Assembly (NCBI RefSeq): GCF_036884655.1
Contig: NC_088348.1
Coordinates: 20,468,501 to 20,532,500, forward strand
Length of the DNA: 64,000 nt
Direction of reading: 5' to 3'
Source: Musa acuminata AAA Group
Lineage: Eukaryota > Streptophyta > Magnoliopsida > Zingiberales > Musaceae
Shown here: one piece after another, positions 11,498 to 21,741 of the stretch
How positions within the stretch are numbered: position 1 is the stretch's first letter
Layout: each line of letters starts with the position of its first letter
Position numbers and translations under genes: made by a program
The notes under the pieces: generated by a model
Seen by the model: only the letters and a program-made list of their open reading frames with translations
Database searches by the model: none
What the model was told of the DNA's origin: nothing

Positions 11498-12372
11498 CAT
11501 AGGCACACAGGCCCGACAATAAACGAGAAATATAATGGAGGCTCGCAGACCTCAATAATAATAATCACAAGTACACACATCACACGATCCATGATCATCC
11601 GTCCACACATCATACATCACATGTATAAATAATCATCATCATGTAGGACTACTAGATAATGATAAAAATAATAATCAACTAAACCTTTTAATTAATTAAT
11701 ATTTTATGAAATCAGGGACATATAGGAAATTTCTGAATTCATAGGGGTATTTTCGTAATTTGGATAAAGGACAAAAACTAGAATTTCTCAAATTAAAAGA
11801 GGCAAAACTATCTTTTTGCCCAAAAACCCTAAGCCCCTCTCCCTCTTCATTGCTGCTGCTGCCGTCGCCACCCTGCCGACGGCAGCAGGTGCAATAGGGC
11901 CGGGGCGCCGCCCCCGCAGGTGGGCGGCCCCGTGGGTAGCGCTGCCCCCGCGGGCGGTTTTGCCCGTGAGGCAGCGTCTGCAGGCGGTGCTGCCTCGTCG
12001 GGGTTTTGCCACTACTCCAGCGGTGCTGCCTCGTCGGGGTTTTGCCCGCGGGAGTAATGGCCACAAGCATCGTTGCCTTGCGGCGCGTCACCCCGCGTGA
12101 CCAATGGTCGCAAGCGTCGCTGCCCTACGGTACCTCTACCCGTTGGCTGCCAGCCCCGCCAACTACAAGCCTGCTGCAGGCACAGTGCTTGCGCATGCGC
12201 CGGCGCTGTGCTACCTGGCTGCGGTTGCCATTGTAGGTGGCTGCAGGCACACAGATCGAGGGCAGCAACTATTGCTACCCTTCCTTGTTTTTGCATCAAC
12301 GATTTTGACGTCAAAATTCTTCCTAAACACAACACACGCAGTTCAAAACCAATCATTCGCATGAACAACTTA
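11498..12372 (-). other. Copia leader, primer-proximal half, GC-rich
   Basis: Continuation of the Angela-type leader. The part 11830-12240 is strikingly GC-rich and holds a duplicated block (GTGCTGCCTCGTCGGGGTTT twice, near 11977 and 12020). Several open stretches on both strands come from base composition and resemble no protein I know. The first five bases are the right TSD of chromovirus 1. Confidence 0.6.
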
Positions 12373-12384
12373 GCTCTAATACCA
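12373..12384 (-). other. Primer binding site of Angela-type element
   Basis: GCTCTAATACCA, one base off the canonical GCTCTGATACCA, is separated from the LTR by a single C. Confidence 0.85.
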
Positions 12385-12385
12385 C

Positions 12386-13986
12386 TGTTGGGAAATCTTG
12401 GGGGCAACATCACATGCGCAGCGGAAGAACAAGAAAAAAAAATCCCCGATTCCCAAAGAGATGTTCGTCGTCATGCGGAGATTGGTGCGCAAAATCCACG
12501 AAACTTAAAACTGCATATAGAGTAGATTGTGTTACCTAGGGAGATCTTATATCCCTATTTCCTTGCAGATCCTTAAGAGAGGGTGAAGGAGGTCAAGCGT
12601 GCTCCTCTATAGCAGTGATGCACACAGCAGGGCTGCGACGACGCTCCTCAAAACTCAAGGCCTGCTCTGAGGTAGAGAGGGGAAGGAGAATAGGATAGGC
12701 AAGCAAAGGCTCCAACCTATGAGGCTCTGAATCCCTCCTATTTATAGAGGTCCCCTATCAAACCCTAATGGATCCTCGCCTAGTGGGTATTGGATCTGCA
12801 TCCAATAACCCAAGCCTTTTAGATTAGTGGATCTCTATCCAATAATCTCTCATGGGCTCTTCTTGGATCTCGTCCATGGGATCCAATAATTCAAGGGCTT
12901 ATTGGATATCCAATAAGACAAGGGCTCCGTCGGATATCTCATATCTGAACCTCTACTCATCGCAATTCCTACCATATATGTGTGAACCTCTAGGCCCAAT
13001 ATCGAGCTAACCGTGAGTCATACTTGTCAGAACTCCTTCTAACTCAGTTAATTATTATCTTTGTAATAATTCACTTGACTCATCGACTACGGACGTACTA
13101 GGCCACTACGCCGTAGTCCCCAGATGATATAGGGGAATCCAATCTATTGGACCTGTCTGTCCTCAGTTACCATATACCTATAGTCCCTCATCCATCTAAT
13201 ATCCCATAGACCGTATATCGAGCATAGTGCTGTCAGACCCATACGATTTCTACTCGAGACTTGCTCTAATCGGATTCTCCCGGAGAACTCTTTCTCTCTC
13301 AACCTGAATGACCCTGGTCAGGGATTTGTCTGAGTAAGAACACATGGGATATTCCTCTCTATGTCAAGAGTGGATGATCCTCTATTGACACTCAATAACC
13401 CTCGTAAAGTCGACTACCACTCCCAAAGACCAGCTGTACTAGATCTGGGACAGCCAAACCTATAAGTCTGGTATCAAAGAGTGGAGCACTCATACATGAC
13501 ATCCTTGGTGTCTCAAGTCTAAGGACCAGATATACCACTAGGAGTGCGGAATCGCTATTCGACAATAAGGCATCATCAACCATCCAACATTCCGTAAGCG
13601 GATCAATTAGTGAACTTATTCTCCAATGAGCACCTGTACTGTTTTTCTAGTGTCCCTACATGAGCAGCTATGAGACCAGCTGCATCCATCATATGGATGG
13701 GTATACAGCACACCAGTCTATCCGGTTATAATGATGTCCCTCTCGAGTAACCTATGACCGGGATTATTTAGGATATGTGTTTAAAGGTGAATCGATCTCA
13801 TTTTCGTGATCTCATCACGATCCGATTCCCATTGCACAAATTCAAGGACATCATAATATATATATATGCATATATGCAATAGTTATAAAGTGATATATGG
13901 CAAAATATAATCAGCACAAAGATTCTGTATCAAGTCACACGTGCCATCACTCACGTGATTGGCTTACTAGGCACCTATGACTAGCA
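12386..13986 (-). repeat. 5' LTR of Angela-type element
   Basis: 1601 bp, starting TGTTGGGAAATC and ending GACTAGCA, followed by the right TSD copy ATGAA (13987-13991). The TATA box equivalent lies near 12738-12746. Confidence 0.92.
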
Positions 13987-13991
13987 ATGAA

Positions 13992-14550
13992 CTTGTCTAA
14001 AATTGTGTACGACATTTAAAGTAGAATATGCGCATCACAAGATCTATCTTGAATGTACGAAATTTCTCATCTTAAAATGGAAACTCTTACATAATTACGA
14101 AAGTAAAGTTGAGTGCTCCACAAATGAAAACTCTCCTCAAGTTGAAAACATCCAAATTAGACCATACAACCCCCAAACAAGTGCTCACCGCCTGTAGGTG
14201 GTGGCACCGCCCAGCTAGCGGTAGCACCGTCGGTTGTCACGGGTTGCAAGCGGTTGCACCGCCCCAACCAGTGGTGCAACTACCCGCAATCTTGCCCCCT
14301 TTTAAACCGAGCTAGGGCCGGTGGTGAAACCGACCCCAACTCACTCCCTTCCCCTCTTTACACCACCAAAGCTTCTCCACCTCCATTTCTCCCATCTTAG
14401 CATCCCAAATACTCCTCATTTCAAAGCAAAAGATCAGCAATCTCTCCTTCTCTTAAGGATCTCACTTAAGGTATTCTCTAAGAAGCCTTTAAATTCTGTT
14501 TTTGAGTCATTTACTCTTGCTCATTACTATCTTCTTAAATAGTAGTAGTT
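13992..14550 (+). other. Region upstream of accessory ORF, promoter-like
   Basis: Target DNA resumes after the Angela-type element. At about 14188-14290 there are several GGTGGCACCGCC / GCGGTTGCACCGCC palindromic motifs, like those that sit upstream of TATA boxes in the window's LTRs. They are followed by CCCTTTTAAACC (a weak TATA candidate) and a pyrimidine-rich stretch leading to the ATG at 14551. The arrangement resembles a promoter and 5' UTR for the ORF that follows, by inference only. Confidence 0.4.
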
Positions 14551-15659
14551 ATGGGCTCTAGAAGATCCTCTAGGGACAAAGGGAAGAGGAGATTGAAGAA
14601 GACTTTGATCTTATCATTTTCGATTCAAAATATCATGTTGAAAAATTTTTTTCCTTCGAATTTAGAAGAGTCAATAAGGGAAAACATGTAGATCTAGATG
14701 AACTAAGAGACTTAGAGACAATCCAATGGTTTGCAAACTTAGATCTACTCCCAATTTTACAAATTAGTGAACCCATATATCCAAGACTTGTTAGATTGTT
14801 TTACAACAATCTACAAGTAAATGAAGAATAAAGAGTGTCTACCTATCTCTTAGGATAACACATCTCAATTACGAATATATTCATTTGTGACATGATAGGC
14901 ATTCCCGTAAAAAATATAGGTCTTTATTTTAGAGGATCGTGGGATAATGAAACAGTTGGGACAACATATGTTGAAGCCATAGGAACAATTTTCGGTAATC
15001 CCAACTTAGTGATAGTTCCTAAAAGCTGTGAACATCTACTACCACTAAATACTAAGGTACTTCATCATATCATAACTAGCCTCATTCTCCCTAAACAATA
15101 CAACCATGATGAAGTAAGTCAAATGGAATTAGGAACCATGTATTGGATCGTGAAAGGACATAACATCTATTTTGGTTACCTTATCCAACAAAATATGATA
15201 GAACTATTTAAGAAAGACATGATGCTTCCATATGGTAGTATAATCACTAGAATACTTAAAGCCTACGATATTCTAATACCACCCGACGAAGAAGTGATGA
15301 AAGTAGACAGGTTTAGCATAATAAATAAAAATCTACTTCACCGATTGAGATGTTTTTATAGAAACGATAATTGGGTTAGAATGCCTAGAAGAACCGATCC
15401 CCCTCAACCTGAACCAAAATCCGAAACACTAGTCTTTAGGGGTACTCAATCTCCTTTGATCTGTCCCTTTGAGGAAACACATCCATTTGAGCAAGCTCCT
15501 ACATCATCTATCGAAGACATTGGGATTCAGATGGATCGATTTGAACAAAGACAAGATCGGCTTGAACATCGACAAGATTAAATCCTATTTGAGATATAGC
15601 AAATTCATCGACAATTTGACTCCTTATTTAGGCATTTTAATTTTCCACCTCCTGAATAA
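14551..15659 (+). pseudogene. Accessory ORF: env-like / putative plant transposon protein (broken)
   Basis: The start MGSRRSSRDKGK is followed by a frameshift near 14583. The correct frame continues with an acidic stretch (EEEIEEDFDLIIFDSKYHVE) and SEPIYPRLVRLFYNNLQ, then two stops near 14830-14866, then an open run 14892-15581 (MIGIPVKNIGLYFRGSWDNE onward). The end is coiled-coil-like (DRFEQRQDRLEHRQD), followed by stops and RQFDSLFRHFNFPPPE. The 'YPRLVR.FY ... F..IGIP..G' pattern is that of the large plant family annotated as putative plant transposon protein or env-like ORF of retrotransposons; I recall the family and have not searched. Function unknown. It lies upstream of a pol C-terminal relic, which is odd for an env-like ORF. 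Confidence 0.6.
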
Positions 15660-15927
15660 ACTTGTATATGTGGACACAATCACCTCTTGTTGTAATAATT
15701 ACGTTGGTGTAAACTCTTTATGTTACTCACCTTGATCACAATGCCTTGATGACTACAAAACTTTGATATGGTTACTTCATGTATTAATTGGTGAGAATAT
15801 GCAGGGTTACGTTGCTTAATCTTATTACTCATTGTCGGATTTCACGTTGAAATTAAATGTTTCTATAATGCCTACTTTGAAAACCTTGTGTCTTGGTTTC
15901 CATGATAAATATGATTTAAGAAAGTAA

Positions 15928-16035
15928 TATAGCCATGAAATTGATGTGTCATTTCCATGATGTTAATGTGTCATGATATTACCATGATGTTGATGTATTG
16001 CCATGATGTTAATGTGTTATTATATTGCCATAATA
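15928..16035 (+). repeat. Short tandem repeats CCATGATGTTNATGTGT
   Basis: About five degenerate copies of a 20-25 bp unit. They lie directly before the pol relic and may mark the deletion junction that removed the rest of pol. Confidence 0.7.
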
Positions 16036-16037
16036 CT

Positions 16038-16110
16038 AAACATCAACTATATGATATTTTTAAAACCTCTAAGTGAAGAACAATTTGATTTCATTAGAAG
16101 AAAATTATGA
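16038..16110 (+). pseudogene. Sirevirus pol C-terminal relic
   Basis: Codons for KHQLYDIF, then after a 2-nt loss KPLSEEQFDFIRRKL and a stop. Element B's pol ends with the clearly homologous [20 protein letters not shown]. It shows that the plus-strand remnant is a Sirevirus-type element whose gag and most of pol are absent here. Confidence 0.8.
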
Positions 16111-17428
16111 ATGTTAATGTGTCCGAATGCATAAACTTGTTAAAATCATTTTTCGGACTTTATTAATTGAATGATCAAATCACTTGATTGCCATTACATG
16201 CCTAAAATTACATGTTGGAAATTATGTTTTTTGGATATAAAATTTTTCATAATAATGAGCATGTTTTGTCTTCATGATTGTATTTGAAAATCTATAGTAT
16301 AGTCTTGTCCGAATGCATGATAGTGTTAATTTCATTTTCGGATTCTCTTAACTAGTGGTATCCTAACAATCGGATTTTCTCGATACATTATCTTTTTCTG
16401 AACTTAATAAGCATATGTTATATCAAGTTTGATTCTCATCATTGATTTTTGACATATGAAATCAACTAGCAAAAACATCTCTCATACACTTATCATGTGA
16501 AAAATATTTTTTTGAGAAATGGATTTGATAAAATGATTCCTACTTGTAAATTCCTTCTTGAAATATGGATGCTAGTGTTTTTACTTGCAAAGATTTGTTT
16601 TACATACATATCTTGATCCTGGTAAAAATGGAGTATGATTTAATCTCTCATCGATTTTAACTTTATTCAAAGTAAACTCACAAATAGCTGGTATCACAAA
16701 TAGCCTTCCTCCTTCATACAAAAAGATAATAACAAATAAAAAGGAAGAAGTATTAAAAGCTATCTCCATGTCATATTTTCCTTGAGATGTTTGTATAATT
16801 GGTATCCTATCACTCACTATTGGAAAATGACATGAATCTAGTTATGGCATGAATAAATACCGCACTTATACTTAAAATTTGCTTATATCGTTCTCCTTTT
16901 TGTTGATGACAAAGGGGGAGAGATATATGAATTGATGCTATGAGTATTGATGCTATGATTATGCCATGCTTGCACCATCGAAAATATATGAATTGATGAT
17001 AACTATGATTGTCATATTTGCATTATGCCATGTTTGCATCATAATTTTACGTGTTGATATCTTACCATGTGATTAAATGCTACGATTGCTAAACACTTGA
17101 AATTTTTGCTTTACGTTATGATATCAAAAGCTTAAATTGTAAATTTACATGTTGATATCTTATGTTGAACTGCTACCATCATTCATATTTGAAATGTAAA
17201 ACTTGAGAATGGATGTCAAGTCTTGACATCATTTTCTATAAGATACATCATGATAGGAATCATGATGGGAGTAATTGATAAGGTTAAGAGTTCTTAACTT
17301 ATCAATAAGTCTATTAAATTCAAAGGCCTTGAATTCAAGAATGACTTATCTCAAGTACGGCATATAGATAGGGGGAGTTAAGGTTAACTCCGTTACCAAT
17401 TGATTGTCATCATAAAAAAGGGGGAGAT

Positions 17429-18907
17429 TATTGAATCTCGAATTTTGATGATGAAGTCAATTGTCATTTGTTATCTAATCTATATGTTGAGATAAATGTG
17501 CAGGATTAACTATGATGAAAGTAAGACATGCAGCAGGAGGTGCGCCGGAGTTAAGACTATGATCACGTTGGGAGTTCGAGAGTTCGACGGAAGTCTGGAC
17601 GGTCGTCGGAGGTTCTGCGAGAACAAATCCGAGAAGTCTAGGATCTTGCCAAAAGAAGCTCGTCGAAACTCGCCAGGTGGATCGTCGCAAGTCTAGGAGT
17701 TTGTCGGAAGTCCGTCGGAGTATCGCCGAAGGTTCGTCGGATGTTCACCGGAAGTTCGCCAGAAGCTCGCTGGAAGAAGCGATTGATGCACCGGAGCAAG
17801 CTGTAGTAAATGTCTTAAGAAATATTATAGTTAGCATATAGATTAAGTTAGGAATGGGAGGTGATCCTAGTAACTTAATCTGGGGGCAATTGGGCCCTTG
17901 ACAGACCTAAATTGGGCTGAATGGATCAATCCATTCGGACCAGAATTCTTGCTAGGTAGTGGCACCGCCAAGGTCGGCGGTGGCACCGCCCAAGAGAAGG
18001 TCTCCTAGGAAAGCTGGGCGGTGCAACCACCCTAGGCAGGCGGTGGCTCCGCTTGGGCTCAGTCTCCTAGCAAGACTAGGTGGTGCAACCTCCCTTGTGA
18101 AGCGGTGGCACCGTCCAAAGGCTTAGTTTCTGAGCTGCCAAGCGTACCGCCCTAGTCAGGAGGTGGTACGGCCAGGACCCTGGAAATCTAGGAAAAGACA
18201 TTTTTGAGCTCCAAATTCAAACTAGTTTGGGGCCTATATATATCCACCCTTTCTTGCATGAAAGGGCACCGAAAATCTAATCTTACTCTGTGATTTTTAG
18301 AGCTCAAAAGTGTTATAAAGGCTAGAAGTTGTCCTCCCTCTTTTTTCAAGTTTTGATCTTTTAAGAGAGGAGAGAAAAGTTTGTAAGGGTTGTATTTTAA
18401 GCCCGTCAAAAGGAGTAAAACTGTAAAAGGATAGTTGGCCTTCGCCTATTGAAGGAAGGCCTCTAGTGGACGTCGGTGATCTCATTGGTGGAGGAAGCCA
18501 AAAGTGGATGTAGGTCAAGATTGACCGAACCACTCTAAATCTCGGTTTGCATTTACTTTGAGCATCTTATCTTTACTGCAAACCTCCTCAATAGCTTACT
18601 GCCTTCTGCTCATTTACGAATGTGTTTCATAGTTTAGTATTTTCCGAATTGGTGTTAAGACGGAAATCGGTTTTATCGTACGAACATCATATTTCAGTTT
18701 GTGCTTACATTATGATTTCTATCTTCACTACAAACTACCTTCCTTACTTTACTTCAAATACGTTTCTGTAAGCTTTCAAAGTTATTATCTGCACGAAATG
18801 ACTTTTATGTCAGAATCGGATTTCAACGTACGAACGCAGTTTTAATCGTTGAAAGTTTTCCGCTGCACTAATTTACCCCCCCACTCTTAGTGCTCTTGAT
18901 CCTAACA
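17429..18907 (+). repeat. 3' LTR of plus-strand Sirevirus-like remnant
   Basis: 1479 bp directly after a polypurine tract. It starts TATTGAATCTCG (family consensus TGTTGAATCTCG) and ends CTCTTGATCCTAACA. Modules in order: CTTCCGGCGA-type repeats (17560-17790), palindromic GGCGGTGGCACCGCC array (17955-18175), TATA region CTATATATAT (18234-18243), terminal C-rich stretch. No matching TSD is visible; the 5' end would lie left of the window. Confidence 0.85.
18234..18243 (+). promoter_or_regulatory. LTR TATA box
   Basis: CTATATATAT lies about 55 bp after the palindromic array, the same layout as in the other Sirevirus-like LTRs. Confidence 0.65.
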
Positions 18908-19167
18908 GCAGGTGCCCCATGCGGCCATAACTCATGGCCACTTGCACAACCCTTGTGGCCAAGAAACCCTGGCCGCTAGGGGTGCCCCTTGTAGCTAGGA
19001 AACCTAGCTGTAGGGGCTACCATGCAGTAGGTTGAGGGCAACCATGTTGCTCTCATTCCTGTTGCTCTTGGCCAAGCCAAGAGCAACAAATTGGTGCTCT
19101 CAACCAAGACTGCAATTTGCCTTCGGCCCTATCTAAACACCTCTTAACAACAAGAAAAAGTGAAGTA
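18908..19167 (-). other. GC-rich fragment, probable copia leader remnant
   Basis: No coding frame. It contains complementary blocks such as CTCTTGGCCAAG. Its composition recalls the GC-rich leader at 11830-12240, and 37585-37712 on the other side of the lone LTR is clearly copia leader. I infer, weakly, that the two were once contiguous. Confidence 0.35.
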
Positions 19168-19305
19168 TGTTGAATCTCATATTTTGATGATGAAACCAAT
19201 TGATAATTATATTTATGTTTTAATTTGCGTTTTGAGTGATGTAGGATGCTTCGATCAGGATGAGACAATTAAAGCCAGAAAAATCATGTTGTGCAGGAGG
19301 AACAT

Positions 19306-19310
19306 GTCAG
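19306..19310. repeat. TSD of element A (left copy)
   Basis: GTCAG; the right copy at 36056-36060 is ATCAG. Related LTRs read ACATGTCAGAAGATTGG across this point, so GTCAG is ancestral. Confidence 0.8.
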
Positions 19311-19449
19311 TGTTAGGATCGAGAGCACTAAGAGGGGGGGGGGGTGAATTAGTGCAGCGGAAATCTTTCAGTGATTAAAAACGAAAGCTACGTTCGTTCG
19401 ATAAAAACTATTTTGATGCAAAAGCCAATTCTAAGATTACTTATGATTA

Positions 19450-19945
19450 AGTGCAGTTTATGTCTAAACACAGTTTGCGTCTAAGCGCAATTTACGCAGT
19501 TTGCAGTTTGCGTCTAAATGCAGATTGCATCTAAGCGCAGTTTGCATCTAAGCACAGTTTACGTCTAAACTCAGATTGCGTCTAAGCGCAGTTTGCGTCT
19601 AAGCGCAGTTTGCGTCTAAGCACAGATTGCGTTTAAGCGCAGTTTGCGTCTAAGCGCAGTTTACGTCTAAAATCAGATTGCGTCTAAGCGTAGTGCAGTT
19701 TGCGTCTAAACGCAGTTTTACGTCTAAACACAGTTTTACGTCTAAACATAGTTTTACGTCTAAACGCAGTTTGCGTCTAAACGCAGTTTTACGTCTAAAC
19801 GTAGTTTTACGTCTAAATGCAGTTTGCGTCTAAACGCAGTTTTACGTCTAAACGTAGTTTTACGTTTAAAAGTAGTTTACGTCTAAAACACAATTTTACG
19901 TCTAAACACAGTTTGCGCAGTTTACATCTAAACGCAGTTTTAAAG
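19450..19945 (-). repeat. Minisatellite GCAGTTTNGCGTCTAAAC, ~26 units
   Basis: About 26 consecutive units of roughly 17-20 bp, each containing GTCTAA with alternating GCGTCTAA and TTACGTCTAA variants. It lies downstream of the TATA box in element sense, so it would be transcribed in R/U5. The same array is in the 5' LTR at 25460-25960, but not in elements B, D or H. Confidence 0.9.
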
Positions 19946-20462
19946 GGATCTGAACTTAGAAACTTCGTTCGTAAAAGCGTAGAAGACAGTTTTGCAGAAT
20001 CAAAACGTAAACGTAAACTGTAATGTATGAAAACACCGATTTACGTCTGAATGTAGATTCGGAAAGATCAGCACTTAGAAACTTGTTCGTAAAGGCGCAG
20101 AGAGCAATAGCTATGTAGGAGGTTTGCAGTAATGATAAAGTGCTCAAAATAAACACAAACCAGAGATTTAGAGTGGTTCGGTCAGTCTTGACCTACTCCA
20201 CTTTTGGCTTCCTCCACCGACGAGGTCACCGATGTCAACTAGAAGCCTTCCTTCAATAGGCGAAGGCCAACTACCCTCTTACAGATTCACTCCTTTTGAC
20301 GGGCTTAGGAGACAACCCTTACAGAAGTTTTCTCTCCTCTCTTTACAACTCAAACTTGAAGAATAGAAAGAGGAGAACTAGCAGTTGTGAGCTCTAAGAA
20401 ACATAGAAAGATAGCAAGATTTCGAGTGTGTGTTCTTTGCTTTCAGTGCTGAATGGGTGGGG

Positions 20463-20471
20463 TATTTATAG
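20463..20471 (-). promoter_or_regulatory. TATA box of element A 3' LTR
   Basis: TATTTATAG on the plus strand (CTATAAATA in element sense), directly downstream of the palindromic array. The 5' LTR equivalent is at 34596-34604. Confidence 0.75.
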
Positions 20472-20527
20472 GCCCCAACCCAGTTCAAATTTGGAGCTCA
20501 AAACGATCAAATCCCGGAATTCCGGGA

Positions 20528-20890
20528 TCAGTCGGTTGCGCCTCCTGACTGGAGAGGTTGCACCGCTTGGCAGAGCTTGAGGACTAAGCCCAGGCGGTTG
20601 CACCTCTCTGTCAAGGGCGGTTGCACCGCTTGAGTCTGGCTCGGAGACTGAGCCCCAGGCAGTGCCACCTCTTGACTGAGGCGGTTGCACCTCTCTGCTA
20701 GAGCTCGAAGACCGAGCTCAGGCGGTGCCACCTCTCTGTTAGGGAGGTTGCACTGCCTAGTGTAGCTCGAAGACTGAGCTCAGGCGGTGCCACCTCCTGG
20801 CTGGGGAGGTTGCACCGCCCAGTCTCGCTGGGAGGCTTAGCCCAGGCGGTGCCACCTCCTGGCCTAGGCGGTTGCACCTCCTGGTGCAAT
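20528..20890 (-). repeat. Palindromic GCGGTKSCACC array in element A 3' LTR
   Basis: Regularly repeated GGCGGTTGCACC / GGCGGTGCCACC half-dyads separated by GAGCTCGAAGACTGAGCTCAGG-like spacers of about 20-25 bp, themselves partly palindromic (GAGCTC). It lies immediately upstream of the TATA box. Confidence 0.85.
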
Positions 20891-21741
20891 CAGGGTCCGA
20901 ATGGTTAGCTCCATTCGGCCCAATTTCAGTCTTTCAGGGGCCCAATTGCCCCAAGATTAAGCTAATGGGATCACCTCCCATTTTCCCACTTAATCAATGT
21001 GCTAACTATGATTAGATCTAAGACAATTTCTGCAGCTTTGCTTCGGTGCGTCAATCGCTTCTTCCGGCGAGTTTCCGGCGAACTTCCGTCGATCATCCGA
21101 TGAACCCTCGGTGATGCTCCTGCGGACTTCCGGCAAACTCCTGGACTTTGCGACGATCCACTTGGCGAGTTCCGACGAGCTTCGCCTGGCAAGCTTCTGG
21201 ACTTCTCGGATCTGTTCTCGCAGAACCTCCGACGACCGTCTGAACTTCCGTCGAACTCTCGAACTCCCAATGTGATCATGAACTTGACTCCGGCGCAACT
21301 CCTGCAGCTTGTCTAACTTTCATCGTAGTTAATCCTGCACACTCAAAACAAAAACTTCGATCGAGACAATTAATCCTAAGCAATTAACCAAGTTGTCCGG
21401 CATGTCATTGGTCCCTCGACGCTTCGTCTGATTCTTCGGCGCATCGTCCTTTCCTGCGGCCTATTGCCCAATCGGCCAATTGGCTCTGCAACTCCGATAT
21501 CCTTGGCACAGTACCCGCTCTTCTTGGCCCGATGCCCGAGTCCACGGCCCGAAGCCTTCTGTCGATACGTCGACCGATCCACCGGCCCGACGTCCAATCT
21601 TCTGACATGTTCCTTCGGCACAACATGATGTTCTTGCTTTAATTGTCTCATCCTGATCGAAGCACCCTGCGTCACTCAAGACGCAGATTAAATCATAAAC
21701 ATATATCAAGTATTTTCATCATCAAAATACGAGATTCAACA

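Larger units (their letters stand above)
111..13986 (-). mobile_element. Ty1-copia element, Angela/Tork-like, complete but decayed
   Basis: Complete insertion on the minus strand bounded by ATGAA TSDs. LTRs are 1570 bp (111-1680) and 1601 bp (12386-13986), starting TGTTGGG and ending CTAGCA. Order in element sense: 5' LTR, primer site, long leader, gag, integrase, RT, RNase H, polypurine tract, 3' LTR. This order (integrase before RT) is the copia arrangement. The leader is split by a nested chromovirus (6288-11497). Frames are broken throughout, so the copy is dead. In the first ~137 bp the LTRs differ at about 7 sites, making it clearly older than elements B and D. Confidence 0.93.
15660..17428 (+). 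other. AT-rich 3' non-coding region with repeated polypurine tracts
   Basis: It holds short tandem repeats (15928-16035), a pol C-terminal relic (16038-16110) and two polypurine-type sites. One is in TTTTTGTTGATGACAAAGGGGGAG (about 16896-16920; the tract is AAAGGGGGAG). The other, AAAAAGGGGGAGAT, directly precedes the LTR at 17415-17428. Repeated polypurine tracts upstream of the 3' LTR are a known trait of Sireviruses. Otherwise I see no gene. Confidence 0.65.
19311..21741 (-). repeat. 3' LTR of element A
   Basis: 2431 bp, TGTTAGGATCGAG...GAGATTCAACA, long for this family because of two internal arrays. One is a minisatellite downstream of the TATA box (19450-19945); the other is the palindromic GC array upstream of it (20528-20890). 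CTTCCGGCGA-type repeats lie at 21050-21260. TATA box at 20463-20471. Confidence 0.9.

Noticed and set aside
11696..12525. Several 80-150 codon frames in the GC-rich leader on both strands
   Set aside because: They overlap in many frames, have no recognisable domain and are explained by GC-rich composition.
19450..19945. Possible CRISPR-like array
   Set aside because: Units are contiguous and degenerate with no uniform unique spacers, no cas genes, and the array lies inside a plant LTR that is repeated at 25460.
21002..21709. Arg/Ser-rich frames of 70-100 codons in element A LTRs, repeated at 35291-36023
   Set aside because: They translate the CTTCCGGCGA-type repeats and neighbouring U3 DNA; homologous LTRs (B, D, H) do not keep the same frames.
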